DNA from: Gimesia sp.
GTDB taxonomy: Bacteria; Planctomycetota; Planctomycetia; Planctomycetales; Planctomycetaceae
Assembly: GCA_002706765.1 (NCBI GenBank)
Contig: PAJV01000078.1
Location: 178,432-242,431 of the forward strand
Direction: 5' to 3'
Length of the DNA stretch: 64,000 bases
Shown here: piece after piece, positions 24,754 through 34,421 of the stretch
How the letters are laid out: the number at the start of each line of letters is the position of its first letter
Numbering within the stretch: position 1 is the first letter of the stretch
Program-made: the position numbers and the translations under genes
Notes under the pieces: model-generated
Seen by the model: the letters and a program-made list of their open reading frames with translations, nothing else
The model's database searches: none
What the model was told of the DNA's origin: nothing

Positions 24754-25317
24754 TTACTCTAATCCGGTCATAGCGCTGATTTCAAGCTGTTTTCCCGAAA
24801 GCGTGAAACCAAATGAAGATAAGAGGTTGGGGATGGGGGAAGTACCGTTGGTATCAGTTAAATTCAGACAGATGGTAACTTTAATTTCTGACACCCCGGG
24901 TGAAGGGCCTACCGGAGTACCCGGAATATCAGAATTTCCAATGGTTTGTGTCAAAACGCCACTCCCGTCTTCAATTATAACCAGCACATCGCCGGCACCG
25001 GGAGCAGCAGGTTGTTGAGCGACATCCAGTGTGAGCGAGTTGATCGCGACATAATCCTGTATCAGATTACCTATGGCGTCTGTGGTGGCACCGACCTGGG
25101 CTGCTTTTCGTGTGCCTTCGATTGTGGCCGCGGAGATGGTTTGCTGCAGAAGTGCGAATAAACCGAACAGAATGATTGCCAGGGAAATGATCAGAACCAA
25201 GGGAAATGTCAGGATAAACTCCAGCAGAACCGATCCTGTGCGCCGCCTGCTGCCCGTCGATCTGGTAGATCGACTGTTCCCCTGGTTCCTCAAGGTTCTT
25301 AGCCCGCTGATTTGCAT
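24754..25317 (-). CDS. TadE-like pseudopilin protein
   Basis: 187 residues. A basic N-terminus (STGSRRRTGSVLLEFILTFP) leads into a single hydrophobic helix LVLIISLAIILFGLFALLQQ, then TISAATIEGTRKAAQVGA, the pattern of TadE/TadG minor pseudopilins with the glutamate at the +5-like position (LLEFILTFP). The C-terminal domain ends IPNLLSSFGFTLSGKQLEIS. TadE proteins assist Flp pilus assembly. The gene is divergent from a related TadE-like gene at 25603. No TadA/B/C assembly genes are in the window. Confidence 0.78.
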   Translation of the reverse strand: MQISGLRTLRNQGNSRSTRSTGSRRRTGSVLLEFILTFPLVLIISLAIILFGLFALLQQTISAATIEGTRKAAQVGATTDAIGNLIQDYVAINSLTLDVAQQPAAPGAGDVLVIIEDGSGVLTQTIGNSDIPGTPVGPSPGVSEIKVTICLNLTDTNGTSPIPNLLSSFGFTLSGKQLEISAMTGLE

Positions 25318-25602
25318 AATCCGTACTTCAGTTCAGGTGTGTGTTAACAAATGGAGACATTTGCTCCGCGTGTGTTAAGTCTGGTTATCAGGAATCGAGT
25401 CAGCTTCACTTCCAGCATCGTTTTACGGGAATTCCAGCTTGCTTGAAATGTAGAGGTTCTCCCGTTTCCCTGCAGATTCTGCTGAGAAGTCAAGTGACAG
25501 GAATCTAGGGAACGCAAATTGCTTGCCAAACTAGTATTGCAGCAATTAGATTGCTTGAAATCATCAAAAGAAATTTACCGCTCAATCAAGTGGACGCCGA
25601 CA

Positions 25603-26172
25603 GTGCAGAATAACAGGTTACAGGATACGAAACCAATCAAAGCCCGATCGGGGGTTGTCGTACTGGAATTGATCCTGACGATGCCTGCGTTTCTGTTGAT
25701 CATGCTGGCGATGGTGCAGATTTCTTTAATTTACGTTGCCATCGAACAGACCGCTTATGCAAGTCGCTTCGCTGCCAAGATCGCTTCTGAAACGATAGAA
25801 GCTGATATCAACAGTTTAAATGCCGGGCCTATGGGAATATTGAAAACTCGTGTTGATCGAGTGCTTCAGGTGGGTGGCTTACCTCAGGGAAGTTGTAGAG
25901 TGATACTGGAACATAATGTTGCGATCTCTCCAGCTGTGCCACCAGTACCCGAGGAGACGATTGCTGATCCGACGCCTCCTGCCGCGAACTGTAATTGTGA
26001 TCCACCAGCGAGTGCCCTGCCAAGTGTACCAGGCGCGACGGCTACTGAGTCGGTTCGGACCACCGTTTGTGTCCGACTGGGAGACAACATTCCGGATTTC
26101 TTATCCAGTTTTGGATTCTCAGTGGCAGATTATATTGTCGAAGAATCGACGACCTATATTTACGAATTGTAA
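25603..26172 (+). CDS. TadE-like pseudopilin protein
   Basis: After a basic lead (RLQDTKPIKARSG) comes VVVLELILTMPAFLLIMLAM with VQISLIYVAIEQTAYASRFA, the TadE arrangement. A proline/cysteine-rich insertion follows (PPVPEE... ANCNCDPP), and the end reads IPDFLSSFGFSVADYIVEES, matching the C-terminal motif of the divergent neighbour. The start is unsure: GTG at 25603 gives 189 residues; an in-frame TTG at 25519 would add 28; neither has a good ribosome site. The TadG-like gene follows on the same strand. Confidence 0.72.
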   Translation: MQNNRLQDTKPIKARSGVVVLELILTMPAFLLIMLAMVQISLIYVAIEQTAYASRFAAKIASETIEADINSLNAGPMGILKTRVDRVLQVGGLPQGSCRVILEHNVAISPAVPPVPEETIADPTPPAANCNCDPPASALPSVPGATATESVRTTVCVRLGDNIPDFLSSFGFSVADYIVEESTTYIYEL

Positions 26173-26235
26173 AAAGTATCTGCTCTACCTGCGAAAATAA
26201 TATTGTCGTTACCTGTAAAGATTGATTACCCACCC

Positions 26236-26829
26236 ATGATGCGAATTCATTCGAATAGAAAATCTCAATCGAACCGTCGGGGAATTGCTGTTCTGTGGTT
26301 AATCATCTGGGGTTCTTTCTTTCTCACATTTTTCTGTGTGGTACTGGAAATTGCGACATTATGGGCGGCACAGGTTGAAGTCAACAATGCCATGGACGCT
26401 GCGGCTCTGGCAGCTGTGAAAGACTGGGGGGAACGGATTACTTTGCCGATGCCAGACGATTCGACTGAATTCCCTCGAGATGTGGGCGTCGCTTATGCTA
26501 CTGCGAATCCCATACAAGGCACGCCAGCTGTATTCACGACAAATTATGACGTCGGCAATCCATCCAATGAAAATCTGAGTTGTGATGGTAATCTGGTATT
26601 TGGTGGACTCATCACGCCACCTCCTTATGAGTTTGATGCAGGAGCTGATGCGCTTAATCCGGCTGTGTTACCTGCAGTGAGAGCACAGGTGACAGTACCC
26701 GTGCAGGGTTTTTGTGCCACGCTGTTTGGGTTTACAGTCCTTAATGTGTCTGCTTCATCAACTGCCTATTATGATACCGGGACAGGACAGCCTGTACTTG
26801 TGCATGTCACCACCTTTACTTGTCCTTGA
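26236..26829 (+). CDS. TadG-like pilus assembly protein
   Basis: About 197 residues. SNRRGIAVLWLIIWGSFFLT leads into a hydrophobic helix, then VVLEIATLWAAQVEVNNAMD and AAALAAVKDWG, the Tad/TadG N-terminal motif (helix followed by N-x-x-D-A-A-A-L-A). The C-terminal part contains QGFCATLFGFTVLNVSASST. Start taken at the ATG at 26236; an in-frame TTG at 26203 is possible. It follows the TadE-like gene by 63 bp in the same direction, likely one operon for pseudopilins of a Tad-type pilus. Confidence 0.72.
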   Translation: MMRIHSNRKSQSNRRGIAVLWLIIWGSFFLTFFCVVLEIATLWAAQVEVNNAMDAAALAAVKDWGERITLPMPDDSTEFPRDVGVAYATANPIQGTPAVFTTNYDVGNPSNENLSCDGNLVFGGLITPPPYEFDAGADALNPAVLPAVRAQVTVPVQGFCATLFGFTVLNVSASSTAYYDTGTGQPVLVHVTTFTCP

Positions 26830-26899
26830 TCTGGTCACGGAAGGTGCTCAGTTAGATACAACGACCAGGACTGGCCCTTAAATATTTCAAGTTGGGTGA

Positions 26900-28366
26900 T
26901 TAAAACCGCGGTTTTCCATCACCGGGTGCCGGCTGTTTTTTAGGAGTTTTTCCACCAGGCTGCCAGAGCGGGTCCTCTGAGTGCGCCTGCTGCATCATGG
27001 CTTCCAGTTGCTTGACCAGTTCCGGATGCTCGTCTGCCAGGTTGTTGCTTTCTCCCAGATCCTGGTTGAGGTTATACAGTTCCGTTTCGCCGGTCAGCAT
27101 GGGCATGCGGACTGCTTTCCACTTTCCTGCGCGAACCGCCTGCTTGCTCCCCTGTTCATAGAATTCCCAGTAGAGGAAGTCGTGCTGCTTCTGCTGGTCA
27201 GGATGACCTGTGAGCGTGGGGGCGATGCTGACACTGTCCAGCCCGGGCGGGCAGGGGACGTCTGCGAGATCCGCCGCAGTTGCCATCAGGTCGCCGAAAT
27301 AGCCGATGTGACGGGAAACAGTATCCGCGGGAGTTGTGCCGGGCCAGTATGCGATGAAAGGCACGCGGATGCCTCCTTCGTAGAGATCACGTTTCATGCC
27401 TCTGAGCGGACCGTTGGCGTCGAAGAATTCCGGATCATTGCCCCCTTCGCGGTGGTGTCCATTATCGGAACTGAAAATGACCAGGGTTTTTTTGTCGATC
27501 TTGAGTGCTTTGAGTTTATCCAGAATCTGACCCACGCCGGTGTCCATGCGGGTAATCATGGCGGCCTGACCTTTGTTCTGTTTCTTCCAGTCTTTGTTTT
27601 CGTAGATGCCGTAATCAGGTACTTCCTGGCCATCACCCACTTTGCGTCCCGCTTCGTTGTTGGCATGGGGGATTGTCAGGGCGACATACAGGAAGAAAGG
27701 ATCCTGGGCACTCCGATCAATAAATTGAAGTGCTTCCTGCATCACCAGATCATGTGAGTAATCAACTTTCTTCGTCGCGACACCACCCAGTCCGTCGGAA
27801 TTAATGGTTGCCGGATCGACGACATTATTCAGCTTGACTTTTTTCCCGTTCTTCCAGAGGAATCCGGGGTAATAATTGTGGGCATTATGCTGGTTCAGGT
27901 AGCCATAAAAATAATCGAAGCCCTGCAGGTTGGGAACGCCCTGTGTCCCTGCTTCCCCCACACCCCATTTGCCCGTCAATGCAGTTGTGTAGCCGGCCTG
28001 TTTCAGGATTTCGGCAACGGTGACGTCTTCAGGTTTGAGTGACTGGTTTTCTTTGACGCGTGTATTTCCTCTGACGCGGCAGTGGCCCATGTGCAATCCT
28101 GTCATCAGGACACATCGTGAAGGAGCACACACGGTAGAGCCCGCATACATCTGACTGAATTTCATGCCATCCGCTGCCATCTGATCAATACGGGGCGTTT
28201 TGATTTTTTTCTGTCCGTAACAGCCGAGATCTCCGTATCCCAGGTCGTCCGCCAATATAAACACAATATTCGGCTTTTCCGGAGCAGCTGCTGAGACGGG
28301 GCTCTGATCTGATACCAGGTAACAGAGTGATACGGCGATCAGCGTGAGTCGGGCGAGATATTTCAT
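26900..28366 (-). CDS. Secreted sulfatase (formylglycine type)
   Basis: 488 residues. A Sec signal peptide (residues 1-26, ending SAAA) precedes [20 protein letters not shown], the metal-binding start of the sulfatase domain. Cys80 lies in CAPSR, the site converted to formylglycine, followed by [17 protein letters not shown]. Later marks are [49 protein letters not shown] and the C-terminal [14 protein letters not shown]. Secreted sulfatases desulfate algal or animal polysaccharides, a characteristic planctomycete trade. Substrate cannot be read from sequence. Monocistronic, convergent with the TadG-like gene. Confidence 0.93.
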   Translation of the reverse strand: MKYLARLTLIAVSLCYLVSDQSPVSAAAPEKPNIVFILADDLGYGDLGCYGQKKIKTPRIDQMAADGMKFSQMYAGSTVCAPSRCVLMTGLHMGHCRVRGNTRVKENQSLKPEDVTVAEILKQAGYTTALTGKWGVGEAGTQGVPNLQGFDYFYGYLNQHNAHNYYPGFLWKNGKKVKLNNVVDPATINSDGLGGVATKKVDYSHDLVMQEALQFIDRSAQDPFFLYVALTIPHANNEAGRKVGDGQEVPDYGIYENKDWKKQNKGQAAMITRMDTGVGQILDKLKALKIDKKTLVIFSSDNGHHREGGNDPEFFDANGPLRGMKRDLYEGGIRVPFIAYWPGTTPADTVSRHIGYFGDLMATAADLADVPCPPGLDSVSIAPTLTGHPDQQKQHDFLYWEFYEQGSKQAVRAGKWKAVRMPMLTGETELYNLNQDLGESNNLADEHPELVKQLEAMMQQAHSEDPLWQPGGKTPKKQPAPGDGKPRF

Positions 28367-28505
28367 GGCTGCTTTCGATGAATTGAGATGCTGCAGAATA
28401 TAATTCGTGGACTATGCTTAAAGTTCACTGATACTATAATGCTCGTGAATTCTGCCTTGAAGGTCAAGCATACGTTTTCAGATTCATAGTTGAGGATTGC
28501 TTTTC

Positions 28506-29276
28506 ATGTTATTTACCTGGTGGAGAAAACGCAGACGCAGAAAAATTCTGGCTTCACCTGTGCCAGGCCACTGGGCAGAGATCCTGGACCAGAATGTTTC
28601 GCAGTTGACGCGGTTGACTGAAACGCAGCGCACTCTGCTTTATCAGCGCGTACAGATTTTCGTCAAAGAAAAATACTGGGAGGGCTGTAACGGTTTTGAA
28701 ATCACGGAAGAAGTCAAACTGACGATCGCCGGGCAGGCCTGTCTGCTGACACTGGGATTTGCCACGGACTGTTTTGATCGCCTGCAGACGGTACTGGTCT
28801 ATCCGGATACCTATGTGGCACGGGAGGAGATGCTGAATTCGATTGGTGTGCTGACCGAAGGGACATCCTTTCGCCTGGGGGAATCCTGGGGACAGGGGCC
28901 AATCGTATTGTCATGGGAGAGTATTCGAGAGGGAGGACAGATTCCCGATGATGGCCGGAATGTCGTGATCCATGAATTCGCCCATTATTATGATGCCATT
29001 GACCGGCAGTTTAATGGTACGCCTCTGCTGAGTGGTCCGGAAGAATATCGGCGCTGGAATGAAGTGATGACCCGCGAATTCCAGCGACTGGTTTCACAGG
29101 TACAGCACGGTCAGGAAACATTTATCGATCCGTATGGCTCTACCAATCCAGCGGAGTTTTTTGCTGTGTGTTCGGAACATTTTTTTGAGCAGCCGCGGCA
29201 GATGCAGGAGTATTCTCTCGACTTATATGAGACACTTCGCATGTTTTATCGCCAGGATCCGGCTCGTCTGTATTGA
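28506..29276 (+). CDS. mtfA: MtfA-like zinc peptidase (M90)
   Basis: 256 residues from the ATG at 28506, ten bases after GAGG. The N-terminus has WWRKRRRRKILASPVP. The catalytic HEFAHYYDAIDRQFNGTPLL (HEFAH at residues 156-160) and the later DPYGSTNPAEFFAVCSEHFFEQP block (third ligand glutamate) match MtfA/YeeI. In E. coli MtfA binds the Mlc repressor and has aminopeptidase activity; whether the Mlc link holds in planctomycetes is unknown. Length and residue pattern fit the family well. Confidence 0.88.
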   Translation: MLFTWWRKRRRRKILASPVPGHWAEILDQNVSQLTRLTETQRTLLYQRVQIFVKEKYWEGCNGFEITEEVKLTIAGQACLLTLGFATDCFDRLQTVLVYPDTYVAREEMLNSIGVLTEGTSFRLGESWGQGPIVLSWESIREGGQIPDDGRNVVIHEFAHYYDAIDRQFNGTPLLSGPEEYRRWNEVMTREFQRLVSQVQHGQETFIDPYGSTNPAEFFAVCSEHFFEQPRQMQEYSLDLYETLRMFYRQDPARLY

Positions 29277-29328
29277 GTTAAAATTGTCTTAATGTGCCAG
29301 AATTGGTGATGGATTTTACGATCGGGAA

Positions 29329-29348
29329 TACTTACTATATGTTAAGTA
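29329..29348. promoter_or_regulatory. Inverted repeat TACTTA-N8-TAAGTA
   Basis: Second instance of the motif found at 13114-13132, here 74 bp before the M48 gene. TACTTACTAT is identical in both; the spacer differs by one base in length. Confidence 0.4.
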
Positions 29349-29421
29349 AATTTTCTGTTCGTTAGATCATGTGGGGGCCTGTGGATGTCTTCACGGTGGC
29401 AAGATTGAGACAGGAACCGTG

Positions 29422-31743
29422 ATGAGTAATTCTGACCCCCGTCGAGTGAAACAGTCCGCCCAGTCTCCTGTCAAAGCTGACATACCTTCCTCTGCAACAC
29501 CGCGGAAACGTTCCCGTCGCGATCAACGGGAACTGACACCCCGTAAAATCATACAGGCGTTTGAAGGGAATATCGAGCCGGTCACTCCCACGCTGATGTA
29601 TCGCCTGTGTGCGCTGCTGGTCAGTTTTGTGATGGTTCTGCTGCCATTGTTCTACATCGCGATGATCGGCGGAGTGATCTGGGGCGTCTATTTTCATGCC
29701 GTTCATTCGCTTAGCCTGTTTGAGGCTGGTAGTTCGAGTACTACCACGCGCAACAGGGGTAAAGGGATGATTCTGTTGCTGCTGGTATACCTGGCACCGA
29801 TTATTGTGGGAGTGATTCTTATTATTTTCATGCTGAAGCCCCTCTTCTCACGGCCTTCGCATTCTTCTGCTTTTCGCGCGCTGAAACGTGAGAAAGAACC
29901 CTTACTGTTTATGTTTGTCGATCAGGTATGCGACGCCGTGGGTGCGCCGCGACCTGTGCAGATCAATCTTGATATTCAGGTCAATGCATCCGCCGGTTTC
30001 CGGCGGGGCTGGTTGAGTATGCTGGGAAACGACCTGGTGCTGACGATCGGGATGCCTCTGGTTGCCGGTTTATCATTGAGGCAGTTTTCCGGCGTGTTGG
30101 CGCACGAATTTGGGCATTTTTCGCAAAGTGCCGGCATGCGTCTGTCATTCATTATCCGCAGCATTAATATATGGTTCATGCGCGTGGTTTACGAACGGGA
30201 TGCCTGGGATGAGCGGCTGGAATATCTGTCTCAGTCTCTCGATTTACGCATCAGCTGGGTACTGTATCTGGCGAGGCTGTTTGTCTGGGTGACACGTAAA
30301 ATTCTATGGTTGCTGATGATGGTGGGCCATCTGGTAAGTGGTTTTCTGATGCGGCAGATGGAGTTTGACGCAGACCGCTACGAGGCGCGACTTTCGGGCA
30401 GTCGCTGTTTTGCAGCAACCAGTAAACGGCTGGCATTCCTGGGTGTGGCCAACCAGGGAGCGTTGAGTGATCTGGGGCAGTTTTATGCAGAAGGGCGACT
30501 GGTTGACAATTTTCCTGCGTTGATCAACATCAACTTGAGCAAGATGCCGGACGAAGTGAAGTCAGCCGTAGAGTTACATATCAAAGCAGAACAGACAGGC
30601 TGGTTTGATACGCATCCCGCGACGCTGGAACGAATCGCTAATATTCAAGATGAGGACCCTGAAGGAATCTTTCGCTTGAAATCTCCGGCAACGGTTTTAT
30701 TCAGCGATTTCTCACGCGAAGCAAAATTTGTCACACGTGATTTCTATTATGGTGTGTTCGGCAAAAAAATCCCGCGCGAGGATCTGCATTCAGTAGATGA
30801 ACTGCTGATTCGTCAGGAAGCGGAAAACGAAGCGCATAAAGCGGTACAGAGATTTTACCAGGGAGCAATTTATCCCAACCGGCCCCTGTTGTTTTCCGAG
30901 TCTGCAGTCCAGGTTCCCGAAGATACAAAGCAGTGTGCGCAGGAACTGAAAAGCAGTCGGGAGAAGCTGTTAAAATATCGGGAGAAGTATAAATCCTTCA
31001 TTGACGCCTATCGAGAATTTGAGTCAAAATCCATGAGCGTGACGATGGCTGAAGTGGCAGTCCGCGCGCGGCTCAAGCTGGACGTGGACGATCCCTTTTT
31101 CAAGTCATTGACAAATTATGATAAAGTCATCAATGCCAGGCATGGAATTGAGCGGAAAAAAGCTGAAACGCGTGGCGAACTGGAAAAGTATGAATCGCTG
31201 ATTGTGAAACGACTCGAACGGGCCCTGCAACTGTTTTATGTACCGAAAGTGCAGGCCCAGATTGCTGACGCCGCACTCTGGGAACGTGATCTGCGTGATC
31301 TGCTGCTGGCGCTGCAGGCCACTAATTCTCAGATCAGTCGTTTATGGGAACTGCATATGAATTCGGTTGCCCTGCAGATACTGCTGCGGTTTTTTGATGA
31401 GTTACGGACCGATGATAAATATTGCGAGGTGGTACTTTCCGAAATGGAAAAAATGGAAACGCTGTTGAATTCGATCTACAATCGCTTTAAACGCATGCTG
31501 TATCCATTTGAGCATTCCCGCGTCGATATTACGATTGCAGAATTTGCGCTGGCCCGATTTCCTGAATCGAACAATCCAGGCGAGCTGCTGGGGGCTGCCG
31601 AGGCACTGTTTGAAAATCTGATGGCCTTGAATCATCGCGTTCTGGGGCGACTCTGTTTACTGGCGGAAGAAATTGAATCACTACTGGGCTTTGAAGCATT
31701 GCCCGAGTTTGAAGAAGAAACTTCTATCGAATCGGAAGCATAA
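29422..31743 (+). CDS. M48-family membrane metalloprotease
   Basis: 773 residues from the ATG at 29422 (AGGA six bases upstream). A basic, disordered N-terminus (PRKRSRRDQRE) precedes two membrane segments at about 59-95 and 115-142. HEFGH at residues 228-232 is the zinc site, within FSGVLAHEFGHFSQSAGMR; another segment at 280-315 and the third ligand in MEFDADRYEARLSG follow. The C-terminal 400 residues are a helical, charged domain (YREKYKSFIDAYREFESKSM) not present in HtpX. Likely a membrane-protein quality-control protease of planctomycete type. Monocistronic. Confidence 0.85.
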   Translation: MSNSDPRRVKQSAQSPVKADIPSSATPRKRSRRDQRELTPRKIIQAFEGNIEPVTPTLMYRLCALLVSFVMVLLPLFYIAMIGGVIWGVYFHAVHSLSLFEAGSSSTTTRNRGKGMILLLLVYLAPIIVGVILIIFMLKPLFSRPSHSSAFRALKREKEPLLFMFVDQVCDAVGAPRPVQINLDIQVNASAGFRRGWLSMLGNDLVLTIGMPLVAGLSLRQFSGVLAHEFGHFSQSAGMRLSFIIRSINIWFMRVVYERDAWDERLEYLSQSLDLRISWVLYLARLFVWVTRKILWLLMMVGHLVSGFLMRQMEFDADRYEARLSGSRCFAATSKRLAFLGVANQGALSDLGQFYAEGRLVDNFPALININLSKMPDEVKSAVELHIKAEQTGWFDTHPATLERIANIQDEDPEGIFRLKSPATVLFSDFSREAKFVTRDFYYGVFGKKIPREDLHSVDELLIRQEAENEAHKAVQRFYQGAIYPNRPLLFSESAVQVPEDTKQCAQELKSSREKLLKYREKYKSFIDAYREFESKSMSVTMAEVAVRARLKLDVDDPFFKSLTNYDKVINARHGIERKKAETRGELEKYESLIVKRLERALQLFYVPKVQAQIADAALWERDLRDLLLALQATNSQISRLWELHMNSVALQILLRFFDELRTDDKYCEVVLSEMEKMETLLNSIYNRFKRMLYPFEHSRVDITIAEFALARFPESNNPGELLGAAEALFENLMALNHRVLGRLCLLAEEIESLLGFEALPEFEEETSIESEA

Positions 31744-32177
31744 TTGAGCCGGTATCTGGCCTGATTACTGGTTCCACTTTGATCACACATGGATCGAGCC
31801 ATCTATCGAAGCCCATTGATGTATTCCCGAATCTGCTCTACTGGCCTGGTTTCCACCGGCAGATATTGCCGGTCATCGATTCGATGTGAACTTATAGGGT
31901 TTGCTCCAGATGGGAATTCAATAAGAGTTCCTCGATTCTGCGAGTTCTTTCATCTCAAGTTAAATGATGGTCGATAATTGAGAAGGAGCCCTGCTGTATT
32001 GTAGACAGAATCTACACTGAAAATGATTACACTGAGGCTCAGTGTCGAACGGATTCAAATTCGAGTCACTTTCAGGTCAGCAATGCCTGTTTTAATACTT
32101 GTGTCTGCCCAGGATGGTCTGAGTGTTTCTCACAATGGATAGTGAAAATTCACAATTAGATTTTGTGAGGTAATGGA
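31744..32177. other. Gap with clustered palindromes upstream of TPR gene
   Basis: It holds ACCGGCA-GATAT-TGCCGGT at 31855-31873, GTAGA-N5-TCTAC at 32001-32015 and the perfect ACACTGAG-G-CTCAGTGT at 32029-32045. No gene supported. The last lies 132 bp before the TPR lipoprotein gene. Confidence 0.45.
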
Positions 32178-33206
32178 ATGCGAAACTCAACAACGTGGAC
32201 TCTGGTTCTCTTTTCCGGAGTAACCGCACTTTTAATCTCAGGATGTTCTCACGCGCAGAATGTAGTGGGTACAGGCCTGAAGTTGCCATTAGATGAGTCT
32301 CCTCAAATGATGCTGGCACGACAGGCCGAGGAAAAAGGCCAGTTCGTGAAAGCAGAGCAGACATATCGTGTCATGCTGCAGCGAAATCCCCAGAACTCGG
32401 TCGCCCTGCATCGGATGGGCATCGTCAATTCCAAATTGGGGCGACATGACGAAGCGACAAAATATCTGATGGAAGCTGTCAAGGTTCAGCCCGAAAACCC
32501 GAAATACCTGACTGACCTGGGCTATGCCCTGTATCTGCAGAATGACCTTCCGGCAGCAGAGATTGCTCTGGAAGAATCAATCAAACGCGATCCCAGCACC
32601 AAACGTTCTTTCAATAACCTGAGCCTGGTATTGGGGCATCAGGGACGGATGGATGAGGCTTATCAGATTGCCCGCTCTGTCATGAGTGCCGAAGAAGCAC
32701 ATGCCAATCTGGGATACATCTGCCTGCAAAGAGGACAACTGGACGACGCGGCCAGTCATTATCACCGCGCTTTAGAAATCAATCCGGATCTGGATTCAAT
32801 TAAAGAAGCCGTAGTGCAGGTTGCACAACTGCAGAAAAAACAGCAGATGCAACAAGCTTTGTCCCAGCCTGAGGTTCAGATTGCACAGAATCGTGCTCCA
32901 GAACCGGTTGCAACAGAGTCGATGGTTTCGGAAGTTGTAGCCGTAACTGAAGAGCCGGTTGTGACTCAGAATGTTTCGGAAACAGAGGAATCAGAATTCC
33001 GAATCATCACGGAAGCTGATGCAGAATTGATCGGCACGATGGAACAGCCAGTCGCTCAGATTTCCGCTGTTCAGGAACTGCCTATTCAGGGATTTGAGCC
33101 TCCATTACATGTCAGCAACGAAGACTATATTCCTTCTGCCGATAATACGTTTCTCCAAACCGTTCAAAGCTCTGAATCGGTGACAACCGTTCGCAGTGCC
33201 GAATAA
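32178..33206 (+). CDS. TadD-like TPR lipoprotein
   Basis: 342 residues. A lipoprotein signal ends LLISGC (cysteine at about residue 23). Four to five TPR units follow: MMLARQAEEKGQFVKAEQTY, SVALHRMGIVNSKLGRHDEA, PKYLTDLGYALYLQNDLPAA, KRSFNNLSLVLGHQGRMDEA and EAHANLGYICLQRGQLDDA. The last 130 residues are low complexity, rich in E, V, Q and S. The layout resembles the pilotin-like TadD of Flp pilus systems, which helps the secretin assemble. GAGG lies seven bases before the ATG. Ends at a strong terminator. Confidence 0.8.
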   Translation: MRNSTTWTLVLFSGVTALLISGCSHAQNVVGTGLKLPLDESPQMMLARQAEEKGQFVKAEQTYRVMLQRNPQNSVALHRMGIVNSKLGRHDEATKYLMEAVKVQPENPKYLTDLGYALYLQNDLPAAEIALEESIKRDPSTKRSFNNLSLVLGHQGRMDEAYQIARSVMSAEEAHANLGYICLQRGQLDDAASHYHRALEINPDLDSIKEAVVQVAQLQKKQQMQQALSQPEVQIAQNRAPEPVATESMVSEVVAVTEEPVVTQNVSETEESEFRIITEADAELIGTMEQPVAQISAVQELPIQGFEPPLHVSNEDYIPSADNTFLQTVQSSESVTTVRSAE

Positions 33207-33228
33207 TAGAATTATTAAAACCAAAAAT

Positions 33229-33267
33229 AAAAGCAGCAGACGTCGATCGACATCTGCTGCTTTTTTT
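33229..33267 (+). terminator. Terminator after TPR lipoprotein gene
   Basis: AAAGCAGCAGA pairs with TCTGCTGCTTT, with a further GTCGATCGAC palindrome in the loop, followed by a run of seven T. Confidence 0.85.
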
Positions 33268-33303
33268 ATGCGCGTTTAACTCTGAGGCGATTAAATCGAT
33301 TGC

Positions 33304-33759
33304 TTAAGGAGTTTCGCTCGGAGTTGTTTTTGCCGAAAAACTAGAAACGCCCATTAAGGGGTCGTTCGGGTCAACCTTCTGAAAGAGTAGTTTTCGGGTG
33401 ATGTCTGATTTGACTTTCTTATTCCCGGTTCTCTGTACATAGGTGGGAGTCAGCTGCATGTGTTTGTCTGAGAATGCATCAAAGTCAAAGTACAGGACGG
33501 CGTTGATTTCCGTATTACGCATGTCGAGAACCATTTGCTGCGGCTTTGATTCTGTATCAAGGTAATAAGCTCCCTTTCGCCGTTTCCCCTGATGCACACT
33601 ATAGACGGACCCATCTTCATTGAAGATCATGTTCGGTCCGCTGGAGTTCTGCCACCGTCCGACCAGTAAGTCTCGCTCCGACTTTTGGCATGAGCTTGCC
33701 AGGCATGTCAGTGACAGAAATGCCACCGCTGAATACTTCCACTGCGTCCGATTCTTCAT
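33304..33759 (-). CDS. Small lipoprotein, 151 aa
   Basis: A lipoprotein signal (YSAVAFLSLTCLASSC, cysteine at residue 24) precedes a beta-rich domain: LLVGRWQNSSGPNMIFNEDG, SVYSVHQGKRRKGAYYLD, QQMVLDMRNTE, AVLYFDFDAFSD. The GRW...G..M.FNEDGS start is typical of lipocalin-like 'lipoprotein with W-x-G' families of unknown role. It ends near the terminator at 33229-33267, convergent with the TPR gene. Confidence 0.7.
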   Translation of the reverse strand: MKNRTQWKYSAVAFLSLTCLASSCQKSERDLLVGRWQNSSGPNMIFNEDGSVYSVHQGKRRKGAYYLDTESKPQQMVLDMRNTEINAVLYFDFDAFSDKHMQLTPTYVQRTGNKKVKSDITRKLLFQKVDPNDPLMGVSSFSAKTTPSETP

Positions 33760-34042
33760 GGTTCTCTTTTCTCACCTGCTTGATAGAGCGATAGGCCGCT
33801 TCCATTGGTAATTAGCTCAGCCCCGTATTTTGGTCATAGACCACCGCTCATGTAAAGAAGAACAAGATGGGTGCTGTAAAAGTTTTGATGAATTAAGGTG
33901 ATTCAGTTGGAGGGCTCTCAGACTGGTTATTGAATCGGCTCCTCTTTTACCCAGTCGTGATGCTTCAATTCAACGATCTACTTGTGTTGTAAGCCTTTGA
34001 ATCGACTGGAATTACATTCCTCTCCCACCAAACGCCCTGTCT

Positions 34043-34057
34043 TTGTTCCAGGAACAA
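34043..34057. promoter_or_regulatory. Palindrome, possible enhancer-binding site
   Basis: TTGTTCC and GGAACAA meet around a single A, about 230 bp upstream of the sigma-54 promoter, where activators of the NtrC type usually bind. The assignment is by position and symmetry only. Confidence 0.35.
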
Positions 34058-34283
34058 CGGCATTTGGTCACCCTTCCTGCCTGATCGATATAATCGATAC
34101 GACCAGATTTCTTATCAAAAACGTTAAAGCCGTTGTAAAGCAATCTGAACATCCTCGTCCGCATCCCAGGTTCTCATTCATAACAATTTCGGGGCAGGGG
34201 GTTTATTCTGAATGTATAAGTTCTTCTAGTTATAGGGGTTATGGTGATTGTCCAGTTTGTGAGGGGAATGATGATTGTCTGCA

Positions 34284-34298
34284 TGGCACGCATATTGC
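34284..34298 (+). promoter_or_regulatory. Sigma-54 promoter for the pilin gene
   Basis: TGGCACGCATATTGC matches the -24/-12 consensus (TGGCACG-N4-TTGC) at every conserved position, with GG and GC ten bases apart. It reads toward the pilin gene with transcription expected near 34310. Sigma-54 control of pilins is well known from PilS/PilR systems. Confidence 0.75.
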
Positions 34299-34421
34299 CT
34301 AATGTAACAGGCATGACGGTTATTCCGGAATTCCTGAAAAGGCCGGATATAACGGTTATGACTTGAAATAAACTCTTCTTCTGTCCGAACGCGACAGGCG
34401 AAGTGAAACGCATAGAGAGAG

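Noticed and set aside
26981-27757. Plus-strand frame of 258 codons
   Set aside because: Antisense to the sulfatase gene, whose motifs are intact throughout.
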